Positions 8,342 to 16,347 of a DNA stretch of 35,126 nucleotides are shown here, one piece after another. The first letter of the stretch is position 1. The number at the start of each line of letters is the position of its first letter. The notes beneath the pieces are model-generated. The model did not search any database and was not told the origin of the DNA. It was given only the letters and a program-made list of their open reading frames with translations. Source of the DNA: Methylobacterium sp. E-005 (GTDB lineage: Bacteria; Pseudomonadota; Alphaproteobacteria; Rhizobiales; Beijerinckiaceae); assembly GCF_022829725.1 (NCBI RefSeq), contig NZ_JAKSYG010000193.1, positions 1 to 35,126 on the forward strand, read 5' to 3'. Made by a program: the position numbers and the translations under genes.

Positions 8342-9168
8342 AGGCCGGGCCGTGCCCTGGAACCCCGTCCGCGTCAGAGGTCCCCGTGCTCACCGTCGAT
8401 GCCCTCTCGAAGACCTACGCGGACGGCACGCAGGCCCTTTCAGGGATCGGCCTGTCGGTGGCGCCCGGCGAGATCGTCGCGCTGATCGGCGGGTCCGGCT
8501 GCGGCAAGACGACGTTGCTACGGCTGATCGCGGGGCTGGATCGGGCCAGCGACGGCACCGTCACGGTCGACGGCGAGACGGTCCGCGAGCCCCATCCCCG
8601 GATCGGTGTCGTGTTCCAGGAGCCCCGGCTGCTGCCGTGGCTGAGCGTCGCCGACAATGTCGGCTTCGGCCTTGCCGGGCTCGCCCGGTCCGAATACCGC
8701 GCGCGGGTCGGCCGGGCCCTGGAGCGGGTGGGTCTCGCCGAGCATGGGGGCCGCTGGCCCCGGGAGCTGTCGGGCGGCCAGCAGCAGCGCGTCGCCATCG
8801 CCCGGGCCTTCGTCCCGCAGCCGCGCGTGCTGCTCCTCGACGAACCGTTCTCGGCGCTCGATGCCTTCACGCGCCGGGGCCTGCACGCGCAGCTGCTCGA
8901 TCTCTGGGCGGAATCGAAGCCCACGATCCTGATCGTCACGCACGACGTGGGCGAGGCCGTGACGCTGGCCGACCGGGTGGTGGTGATGCGGCCGCGGCCG
9001 GGCCGGCTCGACGAGACCGTCGCGATCCGGCTGCCCCGGCCCCGCGATCCCGTCTCGGCGCGCTACGAGGAGGCGGTGCGCCGGGTCATGGCCGCCCTCG
9101 ACCGGTCCCTGCATCCCCCCGTCGCGCGCCGCGACCCGGCCGCCGAGGTGCGGGCCGGCTGGTGGTAG
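8338..9168 (+). CDS. ssuB: Aliphatic sulfonate ABC transporter, ATP-binding protein
   Basis: Cytoplasmic ATPase of the sulfonate importer, 276 residues. All catalytic motifs are intact: Walker A GGSGCGKTT (residues about 51-59), Q-loop VFQEPRLLPWL, signature LSGGQQQRVAIARA, Walker B VLLLDEPFSALD, and switch His in IVTHDVGEA. GTG 8338 overlaps the ssuC stop (GTGA). A second in-frame GTG at 8386, preceded by AGAGG five bases upstream, starts exactly at the conserved VLTVDALSKTY strand and may be the true start, giving 260 residues. No ssuD or ssuE follows; the neighbouring leftward flavin monooxygenase may supply the oxygenase function. Confidence 0.92.
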   Translation: MKAGPCPGTPSASEVPVLTVDALSKTYADGTQALSGIGLSVAPGEIVALIGGSGCGKTTLLRLIAGLDRASDGTVTVDGETVREPHPRIGVVFQEPRLLPWLSVADNVGFGLAGLARSEYRARVGRALERVGLAEHGGRWPRELSGGQQQRVAIARAFVPQPRVLLLDEPFSALDAFTRRGLHAQLLDLWAESKPTILIVTHDVGEAVTLADRVVVMRPRPGRLDETVAIRLPRPRDPVSARYEEAVRRVMAALDRSLHPPVARRDPAAEVRAGWW

Positions 9169-9295
9169 GGTTCCGCCGGAAACACGTCCTCGGGGTGACA
9201 GGCGGCTCTACGCGCTGCGCAGACCCGCGTCGGCCCGCCTACAGCACTCGGCAGAATCCCTGCCGGGTCGCGTGGGCAAGCCAGCGTTCCCCCGC

Positions 9296-10021
9296 TCAGG
9301 CCGGCACGCGCGTCCCGTCCCAGGCGAAGACGCCGCCGGTGTCCTTGGCGTCGAGGGCGCCGAGCACGCGCAGGAGATGCGCCGCGCTCGCCTCGGGCTG
9401 CAGGATGCCCTCGGCCTTCGGGTCCGGCCGGAACGGGCGCGACAGGTTGGAGGCGACCGTGCCCGGATGCAGGCCGACCACGAGGGCGTCGGGCCGGATG
9501 CGGGCCACCTCGATGGAGAGGGTCCGCAGGATCTGGTTCAACGCCGCCTTCGAGGCGCGGTAGGCGTACCAGCCGCCGAGCCGATTGTCCTCGATCGATC
9601 CGACCCGGGCCGACAAGGCCGCGAACACGCAGCGTCCCTGCCGCGCCAGCAACGGCACGAAATGCTTGGCGACGAGGGCGGGGCCGATCGTGTTGACCGC
9701 GAAGACGGCGGCCATCGTGGCGGGATCGAGCGCCCGGAACGTCTTCTCGGGTGAGACGCCATCCTGATGCAGGATGCCGGTGGCGACGATGATCAGCCCG
9801 ACCGGTCCGGCCGCGCCGACCGTGGCCGCGGCGGCCGCGATCGACGCCTCGTCGCCGAGGTCGATCGCCTGGGTGCGGACGCCCGGCGGGGCCGGCGGCT
9901 GCGCGCGGGAGAGCGCGAAGATCGGCGCGTAGGTTTCGTCGGCCGCGAGCCGGGAGACCAGCGCTTGGCCGATGCCGCCGGACGCGCCGATCACGACCGC
10001 GCTGGTCGGGTTTGCTGTCAC
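9296..10021 (-). CDS. Short-chain dehydrogenase/reductase (C-factor/CsgA-like)
   Basis: NAD(P)-dependent oxidoreductase of the classical SDR fold, 241 residues. The cofactor glycine motif is GASGGIGQ near residue 13, the structural Asn motif is in VNTIGPAL (about 117), the catalytic Ser is in ALSARVGS, and Tyr/Lys are in WYAYRASKAALNQ (about 158-170). LHPGTVASNLSRPF is the usual loop after the active site. The spacing resembles the CsgA/C-factor group of SDRs; the substrate is unknown. It starts with GTG at 10021, overlapping the protease stop in a GTGA tetranucleotide, so it is co-translated with a secreted protease, an unexpected partner. Confidence 0.88.
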   Translation of the reverse strand: MTANPTSAVVIGASGGIGQALVSRLAADETYAPIFALSRAQPPAPPGVRTQAIDLGDEASIAAAAATVGAAGPVGLIIVATGILHQDGVSPEKTFRALDPATMAAVFAVNTIGPALVAKHFVPLLARQGRCVFAALSARVGSIEDNRLGGWYAYRASKAALNQILRTLSIEVARIRPDALVVGLHPGTVASNLSRPFRPDPKAEGILQPEASAAHLLRVLGALDAKDTGGVFAWDGTRVPA

Positions 10022-10818
10022 GGCGTCGGCACCCGGGCGGGCTTCGCGGCCACACTCCCGGCCGTGCGCGTCAGGGCGGCCTCGACGGCGGCCCGGAAGC
10101 TGCTGACCGGGACCGCGATCGAGGTGCCGTTCGACGAACCGGCCACGAGGATGCCGACGATCCCGGGCTCGCCGTCGCGCAGGATCAGCGCCGACCCGGA
10201 TTCCCCCGGCACGACGCGGCAGAAATGGTCGAGCAGCGGCAGGGCGGAGGGTTCGTACCGGGCCTGGCAGCCGCGCTCCACGCTGATGATCTGGTTCGCG
10301 TAGGATTTGTAGCCCGCGTGGACGATGCCGGTCAGCGTGGTCGCCCGGGTCGCCGGGCCGAGGGCTGCGCTGAGGCCCAGCGGCTTGAGGGGGATCGGCT
10401 CGGCCAGCTCGACGACGGCCCAGTCGCGGCTGAGATCCTCACGGCTCGTCCCGAACCGGTAGGCGTCCGGCTTCGTGTAGGCTTTCGCGATCGAATGCGC
10501 GGTGTAGCGTCCCTGCTCGTACCCGGCGACGAAGTGAATGTTGGCCGCATCGACCCAACGCTGCCGTGCGCCGTCCCAGAGACAATGCGCGGCGGTGAGG
10601 GCGTGGCGCGGTCCGACGAGCGTCGCCGTGCAGTATTTCCGGCTCCCGGGCCCCGTGACGACGTTCAACTTGCCGACCGCGCTCAAGGGCCAGGTTCGGG
10701 GATCGAGATCAGGGGTCGGTGCCTGCGGCAGCGGCGGGACCATGGATTGCGCCTGCGCGGCCGCCATCGCGACGAGGCTGAGCGCCACGCAGGTCGAGCT
10801 TCCGTAAACCAGGCGCAT
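10018..10818 (-). CDS. Secreted trypsin-like serine protease
   Basis: Serine endopeptidase of the chymotrypsin/V8 fold (S1 family), exported by a signal peptide (MRLVYGSSTCVALSLVAMAAAQA, cleavage near residue 24). The catalytic triad is visible: His78 in LTAAHCL, Asp132 in SREDLSRDWAVVEL and Ser207 in VPGESGSAL. Cysteines flank the His (C63, C79), and C184/C200 could form a second disulfide; these pairings are inferred. Length 266, with no PDZ domain, so it is not a DegP-type chaperone protease. The Glu in GESGSAL fits glutamyl-endopeptidase-like relatives, but specificity cannot be read. It is upstream in a two-gene unit with the SDR gene; no membrane anchor is seen. Confidence 0.87.
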   Translation of the reverse strand: MRLVYGSSTCVALSLVAMAAAQAQSMVPPLPQAPTPDLDPRTWPLSAVGKLNVVTGPGSRKYCTATLVGPRHALTAAHCLWDGARQRWVDAANIHFVAGYEQGRYTAHSIAKAYTKPDAYRFGTSREDLSRDWAVVELAEPIPLKPLGLSAALGPATRATTLTGIVHAGYKSYANQIISVERGCQARYEPSALPLLDHFCRVVPGESGSALILRDGEPGIVGILVAGSSNGTSIAVPVSSFRAAVEAALTRTAGSVAAKPARVPTP

Positions 10819-11100
10819 CCGGGATCCGTTCGACTATCCCGACAGGATGACTAGAGTGTCTCCGCCGACATAGGGGACCACCATCGGAGTGTCCAAACCC
10901 GGTTCGGCGTCCGGACGTTTTCGGTTCTCCCGTGCGACCTGGATACGGGGCCCGGTCGGCATGTTCCGCGGGCATCGGCGTCCAGCGCGAGCCCGGATCG
11001 CCGGCACCGCCGCGCGGAACCGCACGACGCGTCTCTTGAGGCGCAACGTCAGGTCGAGGATGTCGATCCGCAGCAGGCTACCGGCTCGGCGCCCGCTCGT
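10819..11100. other. Intergenic region between cheY and protease genes
   Basis: About 280 bases without a convincing gene. A 70-codon minus-strand frame (10834-11046) is open, but it has no recognisable domain and no clear ribosome site. The promoter of the protease-SDR pair presumably lies here. Confidence 0.4.
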
Positions 11101-11466
11101 TCAGCTGCGGATCAGCTTCGAGACCACGGCGAGGAGTTGCTCGGGCTTGAACGGCTTCGTGATCCAGCCGGTCGCGCCGGCCGATCTGGCCTGCTGCTTC
11201 ACGCCTTCGTCCGACTCGGTGCTCAGGAACAGGATCGGCACGCCCGCGCAGGACGGGACTTGCCGAAGCTGCCGGATCATCTCGATTCCGTTCATCACCG
11301 GCATGTTGAGATCGGTGATCACGAGGTTGACCGGCTCGGCCTTGGCCTTGGCGAGCCCCTCCGCGCCGTCGCCGGCCTCGACCACCGTATGGCCGGCTGG
11401 TCCCAGGACGACCTTGATCATCTGGCGGATGCTGGGCGAGTCGTCGACCGTGAGAACGGTTGCCAT
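11101..11466 (-). CDS. cheY: Single-domain response regulator, CheY-like
   Basis: Receiver-only protein of 121 residues, the likely phosphoryl acceptor of the adjacent CheA. The acidic pair is in LTVDDSPS (Asp8/Asp9), the phosphoacceptor is Asp52 in LVITDLNMPVMNG, the switch Ser is in ILFLSTES (about 83), and the conserved Lys lies in WITKPFKPEQLL (about 104). ATG 11466 is used; a TTG 12 bases earlier (11478) would add four residues. It lies about 20 bases downstream of the STAS gene, so the two are an operon transcribed away from the main che genes. Whether it acts on a flagellar motor or on another output cannot be told, as no motility genes are in the window. Confidence 0.92.
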   Translation of the reverse strand: MATVLTVDDSPSIRQMIKVVLGPAGHTVVEAGDGAEGLAKAKAEPVNLVITDLNMPVMNGIEMIRQLRQVPSCAGVPILFLSTESDEGVKQQARSAGATGWITKPFKPEQLLAVVSKLIRS

Positions 11467-11487
11467 GGCGTAATCCAAATCTGCGCG

Positions 11488-11775
11488 TCAGAGGGCGGGC
11501 ATGGCCGGGGCGGATGGGTCGAGACCCGCCCGGCGGAAGGCGACGTCGAGACCTCCGGTCCGATTCGTCAACGCGAGGGTCGCGCCGCGACGGGCGGCCG
11601 ACCGCCCGGCCGCCAGCACGAGCTGGAGGAAGGCCATGTCGGCCCGCTCGACGGCGGCACAATCCAGCGTGAGCGCCGATCCCGCGTCGAGGGCGGCGAG
11701 CATTTCGCCGCGGAGCGACTGGACCGAACGAAGATCACACTGCGCTGGCATTCTGAGTGTTCGGGATTCGGACAT
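11488..11775 (-). CDS. STAS-domain protein associated with chemotaxis
   Basis: A 95-residue stand-alone STAS domain (the anti-sigma-factor antagonist/MlaB fold). The strand-helix pattern is clear: RTLRMPAQCDLRSVQSLRGEMLAAL, then GSALTLDCAAVERADMAFLQLVLAAG. In SpoIIAA-type proteins a phosphorylatable Ser follows the Asp of this loop; here the loop reads Asp46-Met47-Ala48, so the usual phosphoacceptor is missing. STAS genes beside cheY and cheA occur in many alphaproteobacterial chemosensory clusters, where their role is poorly defined. First gene of the leftward STAS-cheY unit; ATG 11775 lies at the edge of the divergent AT-rich region. Confidence 0.82.
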   Translation of the reverse strand: MSESRTLRMPAQCDLRSVQSLRGEMLAALDAGSALTLDCAAVERADMAFLQLVLAAGRSAARRGATLALTNRTGGLDVAFRRAGLDPSAPAMPAL

Positions 11776-12176
11776 GACGCCTCGGACGGATGGGCTTGCG
11801 CGGATCGACCCGCGGATCGGCCGTTGCCGATCACTTCAGAAGCGAGATCTCTTAAATTTTTGCGCCATCCGCAGGCATCGGTCAAACAAATTCGATTCTT
11901 AACGCTTCATCCAACCCAAAACGATGTCGCAATGTATTGAAATATCGATATAAATACTATAAACGCCGGCAAATTCATTTTTATTGGTATTGATAGTTTG
12001 CTGAAATTCCGCGGAATATGCATCGAAGTCTATCTTATTCGAATATTGGTATTTAAGACCGAAGCAAAAAACAGCATCGTAACTTAGATACGTCGCGGCT
12101 CTGAGCATAAATTTTTAACAGGCTTTGGAGGAAAGAGATTGCCGTCCAAGTCGCCGCGCCGAGCACTTGGGATGAG
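11776..12176. promoter_or_regulatory. AT-rich divergent promoter region of the chemosensory cluster
   Basis: About 400 bases between the leftward STAS-cheY unit and the rightward MCP-cheA side. Bases about 11845-12120 are markedly AT-rich compared with both sides. A 69-codon minus-strand frame in it has no ribosome site and looks accidental. A strong GGAGG box (12127-12131) lies at its right end. Promoters for both directions should be here; exact boxes are not assigned. Confidence 0.55.
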
Positions 12177-13394
12177 ATGCAGAACGATGGTATGCCGCCG
12201 TCGGTTGCTCGGGCGGAGCTCAAGGAATACACGCGGATGTCCTTCCGGGATCGCGCGCATCACAACCAGTATGAGACCGAGTCCGTGGATGCGGAGCCGG
12301 AGCGCCGATCGACGGATCGGCAGGACGCGCGGTCATCCCCGGGTGCGCCCGCCGGGCAGCACGGTTTGGCCGACTTGCTTCACGTCTGGCTCGACCTGTC
12401 CGACCGGCAGCGGGCCTTGCTCGATGCCCTGATCGACGAACTCGGGATCGTCTCGACGGATATCGAGACCCATGTCGACGGACTATCGGAGCGGTTTCAG
12501 CGAATCGCGGACACGACCCGCGGTCAGGCCGGGATCGTGCAGGGTCTGGCGAGCGCGATCCAGTCGGTGCGGATCGGCGGGTCCGAACAGCCCCTGGCGG
12601 AGGTCGCGGCCGGCCTCGGCGGCATCCTGTCCTCGCTGATCGGCAAGATCGCCCTGCTGTCCTCCCGGGGGACGACCCTGACGGACTCGCTGGGCGCCGT
12701 GCTCAGCGAACTCGGCTCCATCGACGGCAGCGTGGCGCAGATCGAGACGATCAACCGCCAGACCAACCTCCTGGCGCTCAACGCCAAGATCGAGGCGGCC
12801 CGCGCCGGGGAGGCCGGGCGGGCCTTCGCGGTGGTGGCCGACGAGGTGCGTGCGCTCGCCGGCTCCATCAATGCGCTCTCGGGGGTGATCAAGGGGCAGA
12901 TCGGCTCGATCGCGACCGGTCTGCGCAGCAGCCACGGCCTGCTGCACGACATCGCGACGATCGACATGTCGGAGGAGAGCCAGAACGCCGATGCCCGGGT
13001 GCGCCTCGTCATGGAGGCTCTGGTCGATCAGAACCGGCGCTTCGCCGAGGTTCTGTCGCAGACCGTCCGGACCACGGAGGCCATCGCCGGGGACGTTTCC
13101 GGGGCGATCGTCACCATGCAGTTCCAGGATCTCGCCAAGCAGCGCCTGCAGAACCTGCAGGGCCTGCTGCGCGCCACGGAGGCTCGCCTGCGCCATCAGT
13201 CCGCCGAGACCGGTGCGGTGGTCGGCCCCTCAGGGTGCGCTGCGGCCGAGTCCGCCTGGATCGCGGAGGCGATCACGGCCTGCACCCTGGGCGAGGTCCG
13301 GGACCGGATGTCCCAGCGCCTGCTCGGGGCGCCGGCGCCAGCGCGGTCCGATTCGGCCGTCACCGATCCCCTCGCCGGAGTCGATCTGTTCTGA
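12177..13394 (+). CDS. Soluble MCP-like signalling protein with CheZ-like DxxxQ motif
   Basis: A 405-residue protein with no signal peptide or membrane helix, so a cytoplasmic transducer. After a low-complexity N-terminus (about 1-65) it is helical throughout. The kinase-control hairpin tip is clear: [24 protein letters not shown] then [16 protein letters not shown] (about 195-235), with Ala replacing the second Gly of GRGFAVVA. Near residue 316 it reads [14 protein letters not shown]: Asp318 and Gln322 have the D-x-x-x-Q spacing of the CheZ phosphatase active site (FQDLTGQ in enteric CheZ), and no cheZ is in the window. The start is uncertain. ATG 12177 has only a weak GGGA box; a perfect GGAGG at 12127-12131 precedes an out-of-frame TTG (12139) and an in-frame ATT (12138). 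It heads the rightward che genes, 435 bases before cheA. Confidence 0.85.
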   Translation: MQNDGMPPSVARAELKEYTRMSFRDRAHHNQYETESVDAEPERRSTDRQDARSSPGAPAGQHGLADLLHVWLDLSDRQRALLDALIDELGIVSTDIETHVDGLSERFQRIADTTRGQAGIVQGLASAIQSVRIGGSEQPLAEVAAGLGGILSSLIGKIALLSSRGTTLTDSLGAVLSELGSIDGSVAQIETINRQTNLLALNAKIEAARAGEAGRAFAVVADEVRALAGSINALSGVIKGQIGSIATGLRSSHGLLHDIATIDMSEESQNADARVRLVMEALVDQNRRFAEVLSQTVRTTEAIAGDVSGAIVTMQFQDLAKQRLQNLQGLLRATEARLRHQSAETGAVVGPSGCAAAESAWIAEAITACTLGEVRDRMSQRLLGAPAPARSDSAVTDPLAGVDLF

Positions 13395-13829
13395 GCCGCG
13401 CGCATGCGTCGCCGGGCGCTGTGTGAAAGCCGGCCGAAATCAAGCGCTGACCGGATATTCCGGGCTCGCAGGGCCGAGAGAAATGCAGTTCAGGACGGCA
13501 ATAGTTCTTGTCGCCCAGAAAGAACGTTAGTTACTCAAGGCTGTTCCTGCCGCTGTTCAGGCTTTGATGTTTTTCTAGTTGTCTACGTTATCAGCTAAAC
13601 TCATACAGATTTGACGTTCTGGTATGTAAAATTTCGTGGACACGAACTTTTGATAAGCGTACGTGAACAATTCTAAGCTATGAATTGACCGGTCGGTCAA
13701 AAGACTCGGGTCATAAAAGTGCAGCGCATCGCGGTATTCTCGATCGCCTGCATGGTTTGAGCCCGCGGAGAAGCGATCGAATGATCGTCCCGCCGAGATC
13801 GATGTCGCTGTATTTGGATCTTCTTGACC
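13395..13829. promoter_or_regulatory. Intergenic region with cheA promoter and operator-like repeat
   Basis: About 435 bases between the soluble transducer and cheA. Bases about 13550-13690 are AT-rich. At 13685-13700 the half-sites TTGACC and GGTCAA flank GGTC, an imperfect palindrome of the style bound by TetR-family regulators, and GACCGGTC (13687-13694) is itself palindromic. cheA probably has its own promoter here. No gene is seen. Confidence 0.45.
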
Positions 13830-15869
13830 ATGACGACGCTTGATCCTCGAGAGGTGTTTCTGGCGGAAGCCAATGAGCTTCTCGATCGCCTGGAAACCAC
13901 GCTGCTCGATCTGGGCGACCGGCCGGACGACACGACGCTGATCGATACGGCCTTCCGGGCGCTGCACACGATCAAGGGCTCCGGCGCGATGTTCGGTTTC
14001 GACCGGGTCGCCGCCTTCACGCACGATTTCGAGACGGCCTTCGACCTCGTCCGGCGCGGCGCGATCGCGCCGAGTGTCGAACTCGTCAACGTCGCCCTGT
14101 CGGCGAAGGACTACATCCGCACGCTGATCGAGGATCCCGATCCCGACACCGCGGTGATCGGGGACGCGATCCTGGCGGAGCTGGACCGGCTCGTGGGCGG
14201 TGGGCCGGCACAGGCGGCCGCGCCGGCCGCGGCGCCCACCTCCGAGGCGGCACCGGCCGGCTGGCAGATCGGGATCCGCTTCGACCCCGGGATCCTGCAC
14301 AACGGCACCAACCCGCTGGCGCTGCTGGACGAGCTGCGCGAACTCGGCGCCTGCACGGTCGTGCCCCGCCTCGCGGACCTCCCGGGGCTCGAGGATCTCG
14401 ATCCGGAGAGTCTGCATATCGGCTGGGACGTCACCCTGGTCGGCCCCGTCGACCGGGCGGCGATCGAGGACGTGTTCCTGTTCGTGCAGGACGCCATGGA
14501 CCTCACCCTCGCGCCCCTCACGCCCGGGCTGCCGGTCGCGGTGCCCGGGCCGGTTCCGCCGGTCGAAGGTCCGGTCGTGCCGGCCGCCGAGGCCAGGGTG
14601 GTCGCCGTGCCGGTCGCCCCGGTCGCGGAGCGGGATGCCCCCGCCCGCAGCCCGTCCGAGCGCCGTCCCGGGCCGCCGCGGGCTGCCAGCACCATGCGGG
14701 TCGAGGCGGAGCGGCTCGACGAGCTGATGGACCGGGTCGGCGAGTTGGTCATCGCCCAGGCGCGGCTCAGTCAGCTGGCCGGCCTGCACGCCGATGCCGG
14801 GATCAAGACCATCGCGGAGGAGATCGAGCGCCTGTCGGCGCGGCTGCGCGACACCACGATGGGCATCCGGATGGTGCCGATCGGCACGCTGTTCAGCCGC
14901 TTCCGGCGCCTCGTCCACGACCTCTCGCGCGACCTCGGCAAGCCCGTCACCTTCGTCACCGAGGGTGAGGAGACCGAGCTCGACAAGACCGTGATCGAGC
15001 GGCTCGCCGACCCGCTCGTGCACCTGATCCGCAACGCGATCGATCACGGCGTCGAGGCGCCCGAGCGCCGCGCCGCCTCCGGCAAGTCCGCGACCGGGCG
15101 GATCGCGCTGACGGCCGAGCATGCGGGCGCCCAGGTCCTGGTGACCGTGCGCGACGACGGTGCCGGCCTCGACGTGGCCCGCATCCGCGCCAAGGCCGAG
15201 GAGCGGGGACTCGTCCAGCCCGGCACGCCGCTCACCGACCAGCAGGTCTACCAGTTCCTGTTCGCCCCCGGCTTCTCCACCGCGCAGGCGATCTCGGCGC
15301 TCTCGGGCCGTGGGGTCGGCATGGACGTGGTCAAGAAGACCATCGAGGCCCTGCGCGGCTCCATCGACATCACCGCCGAGCCCGGCGCCGGCACGGCTAT
15401 GGTGCTGCGCCTGCCGCTGACGCTGGCGATCATCGAGGGGCTGCTGATCCGGGTCGGCGACGCCCGTTACGTCCTGCCCCTGGCGGCGGTGGAGGAGTGC
15501 ATCGAGCTGCCGCCGGACCGGGGGCAGGGCTGCGGCCGGGACTTCCTCGACATCCGCGGCGACCTCGTGCCGTTCCTGCGACTGCGCGACCTGTTCGACG
15601 CGGCGGGTGAGCCCGACCCGCACCAGAAGGTCATCATCGTCGCGGTGGGGGAGGCCCGGATCGGGCTGGTGGCCGACCAGATCCTCGGCAACCACCAGAC
15701 GGTGATCAAGTCGCTGTCGAAGCTTCAAGCCGACGCCGCGACCTTCTCGGGCGCCACGATCCTCGGTGACGGAACGGCGGCGCTCATCATCGACCCCGCC
15801 CAGATCGCGGCGGGCGGGCACGCGGCCGGCCAGCCGGACGGGCCGCGCGAATACCGGGAGGTGGCATGA
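13830..15869 (+). CDS. cheA: Chemotaxis histidine kinase CheA
   Basis: CheA kinase of 679 residues. P1 (Hpt): phosphoacceptor His46 in RALHTIKGSGAMFGF. A P2-like CheY-binding region starts near WQIGIRFDPGI (about 145-235) and is followed by a Pro/Val/Ala linker. P3 dimerisation: MRVEAERLDELMDRVGELVIAQ. P4 ATPase: N-box LIRNAIDHGVEAPE, G1 DDGAGLDVA, F-box LFAPGFSTA, G2 GRGVGMDVVKK. P5 CheW-like regulatory domain: from about 530 (LTLAIIEGLLIRVGD) to the end. All boxes needed for catalysis are present. ATG 13830 is preferred to the TTG two codons earlier. Its stop overlaps the cheW start (ATGATGA), so kinase and coupler are co-translated. Confidence 0.95.
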   Translation: MTTLDPREVFLAEANELLDRLETTLLDLGDRPDDTTLIDTAFRALHTIKGSGAMFGFDRVAAFTHDFETAFDLVRRGAIAPSVELVNVALSAKDYIRTLIEDPDPDTAVIGDAILAELDRLVGGGPAQAAAPAAAPTSEAAPAGWQIGIRFDPGILHNGTNPLALLDELRELGACTVVPRLADLPGLEDLDPESLHIGWDVTLVGPVDRAAIEDVFLFVQDAMDLTLAPLTPGLPVAVPGPVPPVEGPVVPAAEARVVAVPVAPVAERDAPARSPSERRPGPPRAASTMRVEAERLDELMDRVGELVIAQARLSQLAGLHADAGIKTIAEEIERLSARLRDTTMGIRMVPIGTLFSRFRRLVHDLSRDLGKPVTFVTEGEETELDKTVIERLADPLVHLIRNAIDHGVEAPERRAASGKSATGRIALTAEHAGAQVLVTVRDDGAGLDVARIRAKAEERGLVQPGTPLTDQQVYQFLFAPGFSTAQAISALSGRGVGMDVVKKTIEALRGSIDITAEPGAGTAMVLRLPLTLAIIEGLLIRVGDARYVLPLAAVEECIELPPDRGQGCGRDFLDIRGDLVPFLRLRDLFDAAGEPDPHQKVIIVAVGEARIGLVADQILGNHQTVIKSLSKLQADAATFSGATILGDGTAALIIDPAQIAAGGHAAGQPDGPREYREVA

Positions 15870-16330
15870 TGACCGACTTCGTCGAAGCCGGCCAGGCGGA
15901 CGGCACCCTGCAGGTGGTGATGCTGGGCATCGGCACCGAGACCTTCGCGCTCGATGCCGGGATGGTGCGCGAGATCATCGATCCGATCCCGACCACGCGG
16001 GTGGCCGGAGCACGGCCCCATCTCGCCCATATCGTGAACGTCCGCGGCAACGTCGTGCCGCTCGCCGATATCCGCACGCGTTTCGGCATGCCGGTGACAG
16101 CCGCGACGCCCGACACCCGCTTCGTGGTGATCGAACTCGATCTCGACGGCGACGCGACCCTGGTGGCGCTCGTAGCCGACCGGGTCTTCGAGGTGACAGC
16201 AATCGCCATGGAGAACCGCCAGCCTGTTCCGGTGATCGGCACGGCATGGCGGCCTGAATACATAAATTCAATTGTCAAATACAGGGATGATTTCGTGATC
16301 ATCCCGGACATGTTGCAGATCTTGAACTAA
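15866..16330 (+). CDS. cheW: Chemotaxis coupling protein CheW (first copy)
   Basis: Scaffold that links CheA P5 to receptor tips; 154 residues, essentially one CheW domain. Recognisable parts are [24 protein letters not shown], then [49 protein letters not shown] and a C-terminal [19 protein letters not shown] strong GGAGGT (15857-15862) sits before ATG 15866; a second ATG at 15869 is also possible. It overlaps cheA and is followed after 17 bases by the first membrane MCP. It differs clearly from the second CheW at 20669, so the two may serve different receptors. Confidence 0.93.
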   Translation: MMTDFVEAGQADGTLQVVMLGIGTETFALDAGMVREIIDPIPTTRVAGARPHLAHIVNVRGNVVPLADIRTRFGMPVTAATPDTRFVVIELDLDGDATLVALVADRVFEVTAIAMENRQPVPVIGTAWRPEYINSIVKYRDDFVIIPDMLQILN

Positions 16331-16347
16331 GAACTAGGACGACCACG

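Noticed and set aside
10834..11046. A 70-codon minus-strand frame between cheY and the protease
   Set aside because: Basic low-complexity translation without a signal peptide, domain or ribosome site.
11899..12108. A 69-codon minus-strand frame in the AT-rich divergent region
   Set aside because: No ribosome box before its ATG, composition unlike any neighbour, and it lies where the promoters must be. A leader peptide cannot be excluded.
13575..15821. A 748-codon open frame antisense to cheA
   Set aside because: It mirrors CheA codon structure in GC-rich DNA, translates to Arg/Asp/Gly/His-rich low-complexity sequence, and CheA motifs on the plus strand are complete.
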